NCBI RefSeq assembly: GCF_008704395.1
Contig: NZ_CP023695.1
Coordinates: 4,092,001-4,156,000, forward strand
Source of the DNA: Streptomyces alboniger
GTDB lineage: Bacteria; Actinomycetota; Actinomycetes; Streptomycetales; Streptomycetaceae
Length of the DNA stretch: 64,000 bases
Direction: 5' to 3'
The number at the start of each line of letters is the position of its first letter. The stretch's first letter is position 1. The position numbers and the translations under genes were made by a program. The notes below the pieces were generated by a model. It saw only the letters and a program-made list of their open reading frames with translations, was not told the origin of the DNA and searched no databases. Positions 9,866-18,956 of the stretch are shown here, one piece after another.

Positions 9866-10231
9866 CTAGCGGGCGACGAACTGCGTGAGGATCGCCTGCA
9901 CTTCGTAGATGTCGACGCCCTTGGTGAACGTCTTCTGGAGCGGCGTCGGATTGCTGGAGATCCAGATCTTCAGCTCGGCGTCGAGGTCGAAGTGCCCGGC
10001 CGTCTCGACGGCGAAGTGCGTGATGCTGCGGTACGGCACCGAGTGGTACTCGACCTTCTTGCCCGTTATGCCCTGCTTGTCGACCATGATCAGTCGACGG
10101 TCGGTGAACAGCATGGTGTCGCGTATCAGCTGGTACGCGGCGTGCACCTGCTCACCGTGACCGAGCAGACGCGCGTACTCGCCCTGGGCCTTCGACGGGT
10201 CGACGGTGTGTGCGTTTCCGAAAAGTGCCAT
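9866..10231 (-). CDS. Bacterial PH-domain protein
   Basis: 121 residues; a single pleckstrin-homology-like domain (bPH_1 type). Features are MLFTDRRLIMVDKQGITGKK, the SVPYRSITHFAVETAGHFDLDAELKIW strand pattern and the C-terminal helix VDIYEVQAILTQFV. No signal peptide or membrane segment, so probably cytosolic. The function of these small proteins is not established. Confidence 0.88.
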   Translation of the reverse strand: MALFGNAHTVDPSKAQGEYARLLGHGEQVHAAYQLIRDTMLFTDRRLIMVDKQGITGKKVEYHSVPYRSITHFAVETAGHFDLDAELKIWISSNPTPLQKTFTKGVDIYEVQAILTQFVAR

Positions 10232-10319
10232 GTAATGCCCCCCACTGGATAGTCACCGCTCGCGGTGACCCATCCCCTTTTTTCCCCGTGCCCGGGACGA
10301 GCCACGGGATCGGCCCACC

Positions 10320-13300
10320 CTAACCGGGGGCGCGGGCGGACGCGGGGGGTGAGGGGGCTCGGAGTGTGGGACGCGGGAGTTCGCCGGGCGGGAGGGTCGC
10401 GCCCCGCGCGAACGCGTCGGCGAAGGCGGTCTCACCGATGGCCGCCTTCGCAGCGGCCGTGATGCGGTCGACGTCGCCGCGTTCGGCGGGCGGCAGCGGG
10501 GCTCCCACACTGCGGCGGGCCGCGTCGGCGGCACCGAGGAGCAGGGCGCAGTGCGCGGCGCGCTCGGTGGGGCCCGCGGTATCGGCAGGGCCGGCGATAT
10601 CCGGGAGGAGGGCCGCGCCGGCGAGGCCCTCCAGGGAGAGGGCCAGGGCGCGGGGCTCGGCGAGGCGGCGGGCGATCTCCAGGCCGAGCAGGTGCTCGGC
10701 CTCGGCGCGGGCGCCGTCGCCGCGGAGTTCGGCGACGAATCCCAGCTCGGCGTGGAGCAGGTGGTCGCCCGCGGGGGAGGACACGTCGGCGTGGCGGTCG
10801 CGGATGCGGAGCAGATGCGACTCCGCGGCGTCGAGGTCTCCGGAGCGGCGGGCGCCGAGGGCGAGCCCCATCTCGGCATGGATCTCGCCGTACCGGTAAC
10901 CGTGGCGGGCCGCCAACGTCCGCGCCTGCTCATGGAGTTCGGCCGCCCTCTTCCCGTCCCTGGTGAGCAGGGCGAGCCGCCCGAGCCCGGAGAGCCTGGC
11001 GGCGACCTCGGCCTCAAGACCCAGCTCACGGGCGATGCGCAGCCCCTCGTCCTGGCGGCGCGCGGCTTCCTCGTAATCGCCCTTGATCTCGGCGAGCACG
11101 GCGAGCGGGGACACGGTCTGCAACGCACCCCAACGGTCCCCCAGCTCCTCGAAGAGCGCGGCCCCGCGCAGCCCGTCACGCCGAATCGTGGCGAGGTCAC
11201 CCCGGATCAGCGCATGCATGGCCCGCAACGAAAGCGCCCCCGCGACCCCCCACACTTCCCCTCGCCTCTCGGCGAGCGCGAGCGCACAAGCGTTGACGTC
11301 CTCACTCCGCTCCAACTCGCCCCCGCTGAAGAGGGCGTAGGCGTACAGCCAGAGGGAACGGGGGGTGAGTCCGGCCCCGCCAGGGGCGCGGGGAACTGCG
11401 CGTTCGGCCACATCGCACCCGCAGGAACCCACACAGCCGCAGGCGCCACCCCTCTCGCCCGTAAGCAACGCGAACGCCGCCCACAACACCCGGAGTTCAC
11501 GGCCCCCCACCCCCAGCCCGACCACCTCGGAGAGAGAACGGCGAGCCTCTGCAAGGCGGCCGCAAAGCAACCACCACCACGCCAGCGCCACCCCCATCCG
11601 CACCGCCAACCCAGCCGACGGCCCAACGGACGCCCCACCCCGCGCCTCCGCCGACGCCGCCCGCACCGCCTCCTCCAGCGCAGCCCGGAGATTGCCCGCC
11701 TCGGCGTCGAGCCGAGCGAGCCACTCCCGCTGACCGCTCCTGCGCAGGCACGGCTCAGCCTGCTCGGCCAAAGCGAGGTAGTAACGCAGGTGGCGTTCCC
11801 GTACGCCTTCCAGGTCCTCCCTCTCCGCCAGCCGCTCGACGGCATACGCCCCCACGGACTCCAGGAGCCGATACCGCGCCCCCGCCCCGGCCGCCGCCCC
11901 CGGCCGCCCGGGGACCAGTACCACCAGGGAGCGGTCCACGAGCCGGGTCACCAGATCGAGGACGTCCTCGCGCGCGACGCCGTCACCCGCGCACACGGCC
12001 TCCGCGGCCTCAAGGGTGCAGCCGTCGCGGTGGACGGCGAGGCGCCGCAGGACGGTGCGTTCGGGAGGGGTGAGCAGTTCCCAGCTCCAGTCGAGCACCG
12101 CGCGAAGCGTCCGCTGACGGGCGGGAGCGCCGCGCTGCCCGGAGGTGAGCAGCCGGAACCGGTCATGGAGCCGAGCGGCCAACTCCCGTACGCCGAGGCC
12201 GCGCACGCGGGTGGCGGCGAGTTCGAGGGCGAGCGGAAGACCGTCGAGCCGTCGGCAGATCTCGGCGACGGCCGCCGCGTCGCCGGGGTCGGCGAGCGAG
12301 AACCCGGGCGCCGAGGCGGCGGCGCGGGCGGCGAACAGAGTGACCGCGTCGGCGGCGTCCAGGGGCTCCACGAGGAAGACGGCCTCGCCCGTGAGGCCGA
12401 GCGGCTCCTGACTGGTGGCGAGGACCCGGAGCCGGGGTGCGGCGCGCAGCAGCGTGCCGACGAGGTGGGCGGCCTGCTCCACGACTTGCTCGCAGTTGTC
12501 GAGGACGAGGAGGGCGTGACGATCGCGCAGGGCGGCGGCGAGACGTTCGAGGGGCCCGGCGCAGGAGCCGGTCCCGGGCACGCCGGAGGGGGCGTCGTCC
12601 CGAAGCCCGAGCGCCCCGGCCACGGCCTCCGCGAGTTCGTCTACCCTGCTGCCCCCGCGCAGCCCGGCGAATTCCACGAGCCACACCCCGTCGGAAACCC
12701 CGCCGTCCCAGCCGCCTTCCCCAGCAGTCCGCGCCGCGGCCTCCACAGCGAGCCGGGTCTTGCCCACACCCCCGGCCCCGGTGAGCGTGACGACCCGCGC
12801 CCCCTCCAGCAGCCGCCGGACACCCCGTACGGCTTCCTCCCGACCGAGGAGGGGAGTGAGGGGAGCGGGCAGGTTGGTGAACTGCTGCCCGGGGCCTTGG
12901 GCGGGCGCCGGGTCTTGGCTCCTACGGGGCGGGGACGGGCGCGGCGAGACGGGTGTGTGGGTGGGAGACGGGGTGGGAGACGCCCGCCGCGGAGCGGTGG
13001 AAGAGGGAATACCCGGGGCAAGCCCGGGGTCCTGCCGAAGGATCGCCGCATGCAGCGCGGCCAGCGCAGGCCCCGGCTCGACCCCCAACTCCCAGTCCAG
13101 CCGCCCCCGCAGCTCCCGATAGGACGCCAGCGCTTCCCCCTGCCGCCCCGCGAGGTAGAGCGCCCGCATCTGCAACCCCCGCAACCGCTCCCTCAGCGGA
13201 TACCGGGCCACGAGGTCGGCCAGCTCCCCGGTGAGCAACGTAAGGTCCCCCGAGGCGAGCCGCGCCTCCCCTCGCTCCTCCCACACCGCCAGCCGCTGCT

Positions 13301-13757
13301 CGGCCAGCCGCTGCGCCGACGCTCGTACGAACTCCTCGTCCGCGAAGTCGGCGTAGGCGGGCCCGCGCCACAACTGAAGTGCTTCATCGAGGAGTTCGGC
13401 GCGCACCCGGGGGTCCTCCTCAAGTCGCGCCCCGCCTACCAGGTCGCGGAAGTGGAACGCGTCCACGACGTCCCCCGCCGCCATGTCCAGCCGAAGCCAG
13501 TAACCGGCGGCCTGGTACACCACCCGGTCGCGCCCGATCGCGCGGCGCAGCTGGGAGACCTTGGACTGAAGGGCGTTGGCCGGGCGGCCGGGCTGTTCGT
13601 CGCCCCAGAGGTCTTCGACGAGCCGGTCGGCGGAGACCGGACGCCCCTCGTGCACCAGGAGGTCGGCGAGCAGCGCTCTGACCTTCGTCTCGGGGACCCT
13701 CACCGGCTCCCCCTCGCCGTCCCACACCGCCAGTGGACCGAGCACCCCGAACCGCAT
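10320..13757 (-). CDS. SARP/AfsR-like regulator with NTPase and TPR regions
   Basis: 1145 residues from ATG 13757 (MRFGVLGPL). Residues 1-90 form an OmpR-type winged helix. The bacterial transcriptional activator domain covers about 90-245 (FVRASAQRLAEQRLAVWEERGEARL). A Pro-rich linker precedes an NB-ARC-type NTPase: Walker A LTGAGGVGKTRLA at about 320 and Walker B HALLVLDNCE at about 425. A C-terminal alpha-helical/TPR-like region (about 700-1120) follows. AfsR-type proteins activate secondary-metabolite or morphological genes. Residues about 778-794 are encoded by an intergenic repeat that entered the gene in frame. Divergent from an MFS exporter across 201 bp. Confidence 0.92.
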   Translation of the reverse strand: MRFGVLGPLAVWDGEGEPVRVPETKVRALLADLLVHEGRPVSADRLVEDLWGDEQPGRPANALQSKVSQLRRAIGRDRVVYQAAGYWLRLDMAAGDVVDAFHFRDLVGGARLEEDPRVRAELLDEALQLWRGPAYADFADEEFVRASAQRLAEQRLAVWEERGEARLASGDLTLLTGELADLVARYPLRERLRGLQMRALYLAGRQGEALASYRELRGRLDWELGVEPGPALAALHAAILRQDPGLAPGIPSSTAPRRASPTPSPTHTPVSPRPSPPRRSQDPAPAQGPGQQFTNLPAPLTPLLGREEAVRGVRRLLEGARVVTLTGAGGVGKTRLAVEAAARTAGEGGWDGGVSDGVWLVEFAGLRGGSRVDELAEAVAGALGLRDDAPSGVPGTGSCAGPLERLAAALRDRHALLVLDNCEQVVEQAAHLVGTLLRAAPRLRVLATSQEPLGLTGEAVFLVEPLDAADAVTLFAARAAASAPGFSLADPGDAAAVAEICRRLDGLPLALELAATRVRGLGVRELAARLHDRFRLLTSGQRGAPARQRTLRAVLDWSWELLTPPERTVLRRLAVHRDGCTLEAAEAVCAGDGVAREDVLDLVTRLVDRSLVVLVPGRPGAAAGAGARYRLLESVGAYAVERLAEREDLEGVRERHLRYYLALAEQAEPCLRRSGQREWLARLDAEAGNLRAALEEAVRAASAEARGGASVGPSAGLAVRMGVALAWWWLLCGRLAEARRSLSEVVGLGVGGRELRVLWAAFALLTGERGGACGCVGSCGCDVAERAVPRAPGGAGLTPRSLWLYAYALFSGGELERSEDVNACALALAERRGEVWGVAGALSLRAMHALIRGDLATIRRDGLRGAALFEELGDRWGALQTVSPLAVLAEIKGDYEEAARRQDEGLRIARELGLEAEVAARLSGLGRLALLTRDGKRAAELHEQARTLAARHGYRYGEIHAEMGLALGARRSGDLDAAESHLLRIRDRHADVSSPAGDHLLHAELGFVAELRGDGARAEAEHLLGLEIARRLAEPRALALSLEGLAGAALLPDIAGPADTAGPTERAAHCALLLGAADAARRSVGAPLPPAERGDVDRITAAAKAAIGETAFADAFARGATLPPGELPRPTLRAPSPPASARAPG
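11376..11424 (-). repeat. Intergenic repeat copy embedded in frame in the SARP gene
   Basis: This stretch (ccccgccaggggcgcggg followed by gaactgcgcg and a cacccgcag end) matches the repeat at 1-364 and 46097-46150. In the coding strand it reads C-D-V-A-E-R-A-V-P-R-A-P-G-G-A-G without a stop. It lies between two helical blocks of the C-terminal region, where an insertion loop would be tolerated. Confidence 0.85.
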
Positions 13758-13958
13758 GCGGATCACCGTACACAGAGTCCGAGCCGCGGTGACGGCCGCG
13801 CCCGCCGACGGACCACACACGGATCACACGCGGACCATCAGCGGACCATCAGCGCCCCCGAAGCCCCCACGAGCAGAGTCGCCCTGCTTCACCGGACCAC
13901 CGCCCGCCCTCACCGCCCCGAAGCCCCACTGCCTCGAAGCCCCGAAAGGTGCCCCTCC

Positions 13959-15188
13959 ATGCCCACCGCGCAAACACCCCCCACAACCACACGCACGGTC
14001 GCCGCCCCAGCCCCAACTCCCCGGAAACTCCCCCTGGCCGCCCTACTGGCCCTGGCCACGGCCGTGTTCATCACCAGTCTGACCGAGACACTGCCCGCGG
14101 GCCTGTTGCCCGCCATGAGCGCCGACCTGGGCGTGAGCGAGTCCGCGACCGGCCAGACCGTCACCATCTACGCGATCGGCACCGCGCTCACCGCGATACC
14201 GCTGACGGCGGCGACGTCGGGCTGGCGCCGTAAGCGGCTGCTGCTCATGGCCATGGCGGGCTTCGCTGCCGCGAACACCGTGACAGCGGTCTCGGGCAAC
14301 TACCCCCTCACGATGGCCGCCCGCTTCGTCGCGGGTGTGGCGGCGGGCCTGGCCTGGGCGCTGCTGGCCGGGTACGCCCGTCGTATGGCGCCCGTACACC
14401 TCCAGGGCAAGGCGATCGCGATCGCCATGGCGGGCATCCCCGTGGCGCTCTCGCTCGGCGTACCGGCCGGGACGTTCCTCGGCAAGGTGGTCAGCTGGCA
14501 GGTGGCGTTCCTGGCCATGACCGGGCTCACGGCGGGCCTGCTGGTGTGGATCGCCGCGCTCCTTCCCGACTTTCCCGGGCAGCCGCGCGGGGCGACGCCG
14601 CCGATGCTGCGGACCCTGCGTGTGCCCGGCGTGGTGCCGGTCCTGTCCGTGACCCTGATCTTCGTCCTGGCGCACACGGTTCTCTACACCTACATCGCGG
14701 CGTACCTCGACGGCCTCGGCATGGGCGGCACGACCGACCTGGTCCTGCTGGTCTTCGGCACGGCGTCCCTGACCGGCCTCTGGATCGTGGGCGCCCTGAT
14801 CCACCGCAGGCCGCGTGCGCTGACCCTCGCGGCGGTCCTCCTCGTCGGCGTGGCGGCGGCCGTCCTGGCGGTGTTCTCCGGGACCCCGGCGCTCGTGTAC
14901 GCGGCGGTGACGCTGTGGGGCCTCGGCTGGGGCGGCGCCCCCACCCTCCTCCAGACCGCGGCGGGCGACGCGGGCGGGGAGGCGGCGGACACCGCGCAGG
15001 CCATGCTGGTCACGCTGTGGAACGTGGCCATGGCGGCCGGCGGAGTAGCGGGCGGCCTCCTCCTGGACCTCTCGGGCACCGCCTCCTTCCCCTGGACCAT
15101 CCTGCTGCTCCTGGCCCCGGTACTCGTCCTCGTCCTCACCTCCCGGACCCACGGCTTCCCCGCCCGCCGACCGGGCACGAGTCCCTGA
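13959..15188 (+). CDS. MFS exporter, 12-TM AraJ/chloramphenicol-resistance type
   Basis: 409 residues, ATG 13959. About twelve hydrophobic segments follow a Thr/Pro-rich N-terminus. Diagnostic stretches are TETLPAGLLPAMSADLGVSE, GQTVTIYAIGTALTAIP, and RFVAGVAAGLAWALLAGYAR with the later MAGIPVALSLGVPAGTFLG (motif C-like). This pattern is that of the DHA1 sugar/arabinose/chloramphenicol efflux group. The divergent SARP-type regulator suggests induced expression, but no binding sites were identified. Confidence 0.92.
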   Translation: MPTAQTPPTTTRTVAAPAPTPRKLPLAALLALATAVFITSLTETLPAGLLPAMSADLGVSESATGQTVTIYAIGTALTAIPLTAATSGWRRKRLLLMAMAGFAAANTVTAVSGNYPLTMAARFVAGVAAGLAWALLAGYARRMAPVHLQGKAIAIAMAGIPVALSLGVPAGTFLGKVVSWQVAFLAMTGLTAGLLVWIAALLPDFPGQPRGATPPMLRTLRVPGVVPVLSVTLIFVLAHTVLYTYIAAYLDGLGMGGTTDLVLLVFGTASLTGLWIVGALIHRRPRALTLAAVLLVGVAAAVLAVFSGTPALVYAAVTLWGLGWGGAPTLLQTAAGDAGGEAADTAQAMLVTLWNVAMAAGGVAGGLLLDLSGTASFPWTILLLLAPVLVLVLTSRTHGFPARRPGTSP

Positions 15189-15240
15189 GACGCGGCGCCG
15201 CCGGGGCCGGATCGAGCCGAAGGGATGCGGAGGAGCCCCC

Positions 15241-15272
15241 CGTTCAACTGCCCGCAGGAGTACGGTTGAACG
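15241..15272. promoter_or_regulatory. Inverted repeat downstream of MFS gene
   Basis: Perfect 8-bp arms cgttcaac / gttgaacg separated by 16 bases, in the 324-bp gap between the MFS exporter and the DUF5994-like gene. The symmetry and wide loop fit an operator as well as a weak terminator. No gene was found in this gap. Confidence 0.4.
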
Positions 15273-15512
15273 AACGAGGGGCACGTAGCCCGCCGGTATC
15301 CGGACCGGCCTCGCTCTCACGCGCCGCGTCGCGCCGCCTCGCACTTCGCGCCTTCCGTAGCCCCGGCCCCCGGCGCACGGACCCACGCCACCACCGCACG
15401 ACCCCCAGTACCTCACCAGTCCGCCTGTTGGACAGGGGCAGCCCAGGACCCCGGCCGCGCCGCGAGCCACGAGTATCCGACCGTCCCTCTTCCTCTCAGG
15501 AGCGCCCTCCCC

Positions 15513-15920
15513 ATGACCGCCGCCCTTCAGCAGCCCCCGCTGCCTTCCCACCCCTTGCTCCGCCTGACCCTGGCCGCCCGCGTCGGCAGCACCCCGCGCC
15601 GCGTCGACGGCGCGTGGTGGCCGAGGTCGTACGACCTGCTGGTCGAACTCCCGCTCCTGGTCGCGGGGTTGCCCGCCGCCTGGGGCAACATCACCGCCGT
15701 CACCGTGACCGGCCCGGCCTGGACCTCATCCCCCGGCCGCCTCCTCATCGCCAACCAACTGGTACGCCTACGCAGGACGGACACAAGGACGGACGCCGGC
15801 CTCGCTCCGTCCACCATCTGCCTCCTGGCCCCCGGCCGGGGCCGCTGGGACCTGCTCGTCGTGCCCCCGGAGACCCCGGAGACGAGCGCCGAATCGGCCA
15901 TGGCGGCCGCCGGGGAGTGA
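15513..15920 (+). CDS. DUF5994-like actinobacterial protein
   Basis: 135 residues. Contains RRVDGAWWPRSYDLLVELPLL and, further on, NITAVTVTGPAWTSSP. The DGAWWPRS...ELP pattern is characteristic of DUF5994, a small actinobacterial family of unknown function. ATG after AGGAGCG. No signal peptide or membrane segment. No obvious partner gene. Confidence 0.85.
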   Translation: MTAALQQPPLPSHPLLRLTLAARVGSTPRRVDGAWWPRSYDLLVELPLLVAGLPAAWGNITAVTVTGPAWTSSPGRLLIANQLVRLRRTDTRTDAGLAPSTICLLAPGRGRWDLLVVPPETPETSAESAMAAAGE

Positions 15921-15995
15921 AGCTCTGCCCACAGGTCTGAGAGGATCGGGGCCCGTACGTAGGGCCCTGTGAAGGCCCGGCCAGGTGGGGTGGGG

Positions 15996-16199
15996 ATGTC
16001 GATGATGGTGTTGCTGCTCTGCATGGGGGTGCTGATCGCGGCGGCGGGCCTCGGGGCCGTCGTGTGGGCCGCGCGGGGCGGCCCGCGCTGGGTCCACGGC
16101 GTGGCCAAGGCCACGTCTGTCGCGGCGGAGTTGGCCGCGTCGGCCACCAAGATGAGCCGCCGCGGCGGCGGCAACGGCAACGGCAACAACGCCGATTAG
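15996..16199 (+). CDS. Small single-pass membrane protein
   Basis: 67 residues from ATG 15996; an in-frame GTG at 15969 would add nine. One hydrophobic segment covers about residues 3-25 (MVLLLCMGVLIAAAGLGAVV). An amphipathic, Ala/Lys-containing stretch follows, and the tail is Gly/Asn-rich (GGGNGNGNN). No family recognised; coding is supported by codon bias and a GTGGGGTGGGG upstream sequence. Confidence 0.55.
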   Translation: MSMMVLLLCMGVLIAAAGLGAVVWAARGGPRWVHGVAKATSVAAELAASATKMSRRGGGNGNGNNAD

Positions 16200-16367
16200 G
16201 CCGCGCCGGTCTGCCCAACTCCCGTACTGACGAGCCGATCCCGACACGAGAGGCGGTAGCGGGCAGCCGGAAGGCTTCAGCCGCAGCACCTTTCAAGCAC
16301 GCTCGGTGTTTGCTCGGTCACCCGGAGTGCGGGACCATGAGCGCCTCGGCGGGCTGAAGGGCGTGTT

Positions 16368-17732
16368 GTGGACTCGTTGGACGCCGTCGTGCGCGACGTT
16401 GCTTTCCTCATCATGGCGGTCACGTTGGTCTACAACGGCCCCTTGATCGTCAGCGGCATCCTGTTCGCCCGCCGCGGCGGCGCATCGCTGCGCGGGCAGC
16501 TCGCGTTGAGTGGCGGAGTGCCGGTGGCGCTGCCCGGCCATTGGGCGGTGTTCGTCCTGATCCCCTGCCTGAACGAGGAGCGGGTCATCGGGAACACCGT
16601 GCGTTGCCTGCTCGACCTCCAGCCCGGAGTCCGGGCCGTGGTGATCGACGACGGCAGCGACGACCGTACGGCCGCACTGGCGGAAGCCGCGGGCGCGGGC
16701 CGTATCGAGGTGGTGCGGCGGGCGCTGCCCGAGGCCCGGCGCGGAAAGGGAGCCGCTCTGAACGCCGGTCTTCGGCACGTGCGCCACCGGGTACGGGACG
16801 AGGGCCTCGACCCGGCGCGCGTCCTGGTGTGCGTGCTCGACGCGGACGGCCGGCTGACGCCGGGGGCCACCGCCCGCGTGGCGGCGCTGTTCGAGCCGCC
16901 GGAGGTCGGTGGCGCACAGCTGGCCGTGCGGATCCGCGACCGCGGCCATGTCGCCCTGCGGTTCCAGGACTTCGAGTTCTGGGGGCTGAGCGCGATCAGC
17001 CAGTTCGGCCGGGTGGCCACGGGGTCGGTGAGCATGGGAGGCAACGGACAGTTCACCCGCCTGTCCGCGCTGGACAGCGTGGGCGAGCAGCCGTGGTCGT
17101 ACTCCCTGACCGAGGACCTCGACCTGGGCGTCAGCCTCGCGGTGCACGGCTGGACGGTGACGTCCACGACGGGCGCCTACGTCTCCCAGCAGGGGCTGAC
17201 CAGCCCTCGCCGCCTGCTGCGCCAGCGCACCCGCTGGCACCAGGGCCACATGACGGCTCTCGCGCGCGTTCCCCAGCTGTGGACCGCCCCCGGCATCCGG
17301 CGTGGGACCCGGATCGAACTCACGGGATACCTCCTGATCCCCTACCTGATCACCCTGCCCTGGTCCCTCGTCCAGCAATACCTGCTTCTGCGCCTCGTAC
17401 AGGGGCACGGGTTGGAGCTGTTCGCCCTCCCGGCGGGGCCGTTGTGGCTCCAGGCGCTGGGCGGCCTGGGCTGCTACGCGCTGGCCTTCGCCGGGCACCT
17501 GGCCGTGGCGGCCGTCTACTGGCGGCGTACGGGCGACCAACCCCTGTGGAAGACGTTGGCCTACTCCCACGCCCTGGTGCTGTGGATGTACGTCAGTTTC
17601 ATCGCCGTATGGCGAGCCGTGGGCCGCATGATCACGCTGCGCAGGGGGTGGGCCAAGACCGAGCGTTCCCAGGAGGAGCCCCTGGTGGCGGCGGACCCGC
17701 AGGCGGCTGCGGAAACGGGCTCTCGGACGTGA
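16368..17732 (+). CDS. Membrane glycosyltransferase, GT2 family, processive type
   Basis: 454 residues. One N-terminal TM segment (about 10-33), a cytosolic GT-A domain, then three or four C-terminal TM segments (about 315-440). GT2 motifs are VFVLIPCLNEERVIG, VVIDDGSDDRT (nucleotide binding), VLDADGRL (DxD), SLTEDLDLGV (TED, catalytic base) and RQRTRWHQGH (Q/RxxRW). The full set marks a processive synthase like those making poly-GlcNAc or other exopolysaccharides. Its stop overlaps the epimerase start by four bases. Start codon GTG at 16368. Confidence 0.92.
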   Translation: MDSLDAVVRDVAFLIMAVTLVYNGPLIVSGILFARRGGASLRGQLALSGGVPVALPGHWAVFVLIPCLNEERVIGNTVRCLLDLQPGVRAVVIDDGSDDRTAALAEAAGAGRIEVVRRALPEARRGKGAALNAGLRHVRHRVRDEGLDPARVLVCVLDADGRLTPGATARVAALFEPPEVGGAQLAVRIRDRGHVALRFQDFEFWGLSAISQFGRVATGSVSMGGNGQFTRLSALDSVGEQPWSYSLTEDLDLGVSLAVHGWTVTSTTGAYVSQQGLTSPRRLLRQRTRWHQGHMTALARVPQLWTAPGIRRGTRIELTGYLLIPYLITLPWSLVQQYLLLRLVQGHGLELFALPAGPLWLQALGGLGCYALAFAGHLAVAAVYWRRTGDQPLWKTLAYSHALVLWMYVSFIAVWRAVGRMITLRRGWAKTERSQEEPLVAADPQAAAETGSRT

Positions 17733-18931
17733 GTGATACGCCTGTCGTGATGGGCGCGCCCGTACGAGCCATGCTCGTCCTCGGCACCCGGCCGGAAGCC
17801 GTCAAGCTGGCGCCCGTGGCCCGCGCCATAACCGCCTCCCCGCTGTTCGAGCCGCTCGTGGTGACCACCGGGCAGCACCGCGAGATGCTCCACCAGATGC
17901 TGGACCTTCTCCAGACCGGCGACCGCACCGACCTCGACGTCATGCGGGAACGCCAGCAACTGTCCACCCTGACGGCCCGGTTGGTCGACGGCCTGGGCAC
18001 GGTGATCCGGGAGCGGCGTCCCGACCTCGTCGTCGTCCAGGGCGACACGACGACGGCGCTGACCGGCGCCCTGGCCGCGTTCTACGAGCGGGTGCCCGTG
18101 GCGCACGTAGAGGCCGGGCTGCGTACGGGCGTGCTGGACAACCCCTTTCCGGAGGAGCTGAACCGCACCCTCATCGCCCGTATGGCGCGCTGGCACTTCG
18201 CGCCCACCGCGGGTGCTGCCGCCCACCTGAGATCCGAGGGCGTACCGGAGCGCGCGGTGTTCGTCACCGGCAACACCGTTGTCGACAATCTGCTGTGGGT
18301 GCTCGCCACGGGAACAGGCCGCAGCCACTTCACCACATCGCTGCGGCGCATCCTGCTCACCCTGCACCGCAGGGAGAGCCACGGCGGCGCCATGCGCGAC
18401 ATGGCGGGTGCGGTACGGACTCTCGCCGACCGGGAGGACGTCGAGATCCTGCTCCCTCTCCACAAGAGTCCCGCGGTCCGCGAGGTCCTGCTCCCCGCGC
18501 TCGCCGCGCATCCGCGCATCCGTGTGGTGGAGCCCCTGGACTATCCCGACTTCTCCGCGACCCTCGCCGCCTGCGACCTCGTCATGACGGACTCGGGCGG
18601 TGTCCAGGAGGAAGCACCGGCCCTGGGCAAACCGGCCCTGGTCCTGCGCACGGCCACGGAACGGACGGAGGCGGTGGAGGCAGGCGCCGCGCAACTGGTG
18701 GGCACCGAACCCCGCGCCATCGTGAACGCGGCGACGAGACTGCTGGACGACCCTCAGGCGTACACGCGGATGGCGACCGCCGAGAACCCCTTCGGAGACG
18801 GCCACGCCTCCCGCCGCATCATCGCCCACCTGGCCGCGGGCCTCAGGGCACCCGTCCCCGCCGCCGCACCGCCACCGACGTCACCGGCCCCTCGCCCCGC
18901 ACCACACGCGGAGCCCACCGCGGCACGCTGA
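17729..18931 (+). CDS. wecB: UDP-N-acetylglucosamine 2-epimerase, non-hydrolysing
   Basis: 400 residues from a GTG that overlaps the GT2 stop (GTGA), indicating translational coupling. Interconverts UDP-GlcNAc and UDP-ManNAc. Family hallmarks are VLGTRPEAVKLAPV, TGQHREML, VQGDTTTAL, HVEAGLRT, PEELNRTL, LTLHRRES, and the late DSGGVQEEAPALGKPALVLR block with TERTEAVEAG. The C-terminus is an Ala/Pro-rich extension of about 35 residues. Pairing with a GT2 synthase suggests a ManNAc- or GlcNAc-containing glycan. Confidence 0.93.
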   Translation: MSDTPVVMGAPVRAMLVLGTRPEAVKLAPVARAITASPLFEPLVVTTGQHREMLHQMLDLLQTGDRTDLDVMRERQQLSTLTARLVDGLGTVIRERRPDLVVVQGDTTTALTGALAAFYERVPVAHVEAGLRTGVLDNPFPEELNRTLIARMARWHFAPTAGAAAHLRSEGVPERAVFVTGNTVVDNLLWVLATGTGRSHFTTSLRRILLTLHRRESHGGAMRDMAGAVRTLADREDVEILLPLHKSPAVREVLLPALAAHPRIRVVEPLDYPDFSATLAACDLVMTDSGGVQEEAPALGKPALVLRTATERTEAVEAGAAQLVGTEPRAIVNAATRLLDDPQAYTRMATAENPFGDGHASRRIIAHLAAGLRAPVPAAAPPPTSPAPRPAPHAEPTAAR

Positions 18932-18956
18932 CGACGCCCCGGCTATTCCCCTCGGC

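Noticed and set aside
16541..17728. Extended start for the epimerase gene, reaching back through the GT2 gene
   Set aside because: Upstream residues are Arg/Pro/Gly-rich antiphase translation of the glycosyltransferase; WecB similarity begins just after the GTG at 17729.
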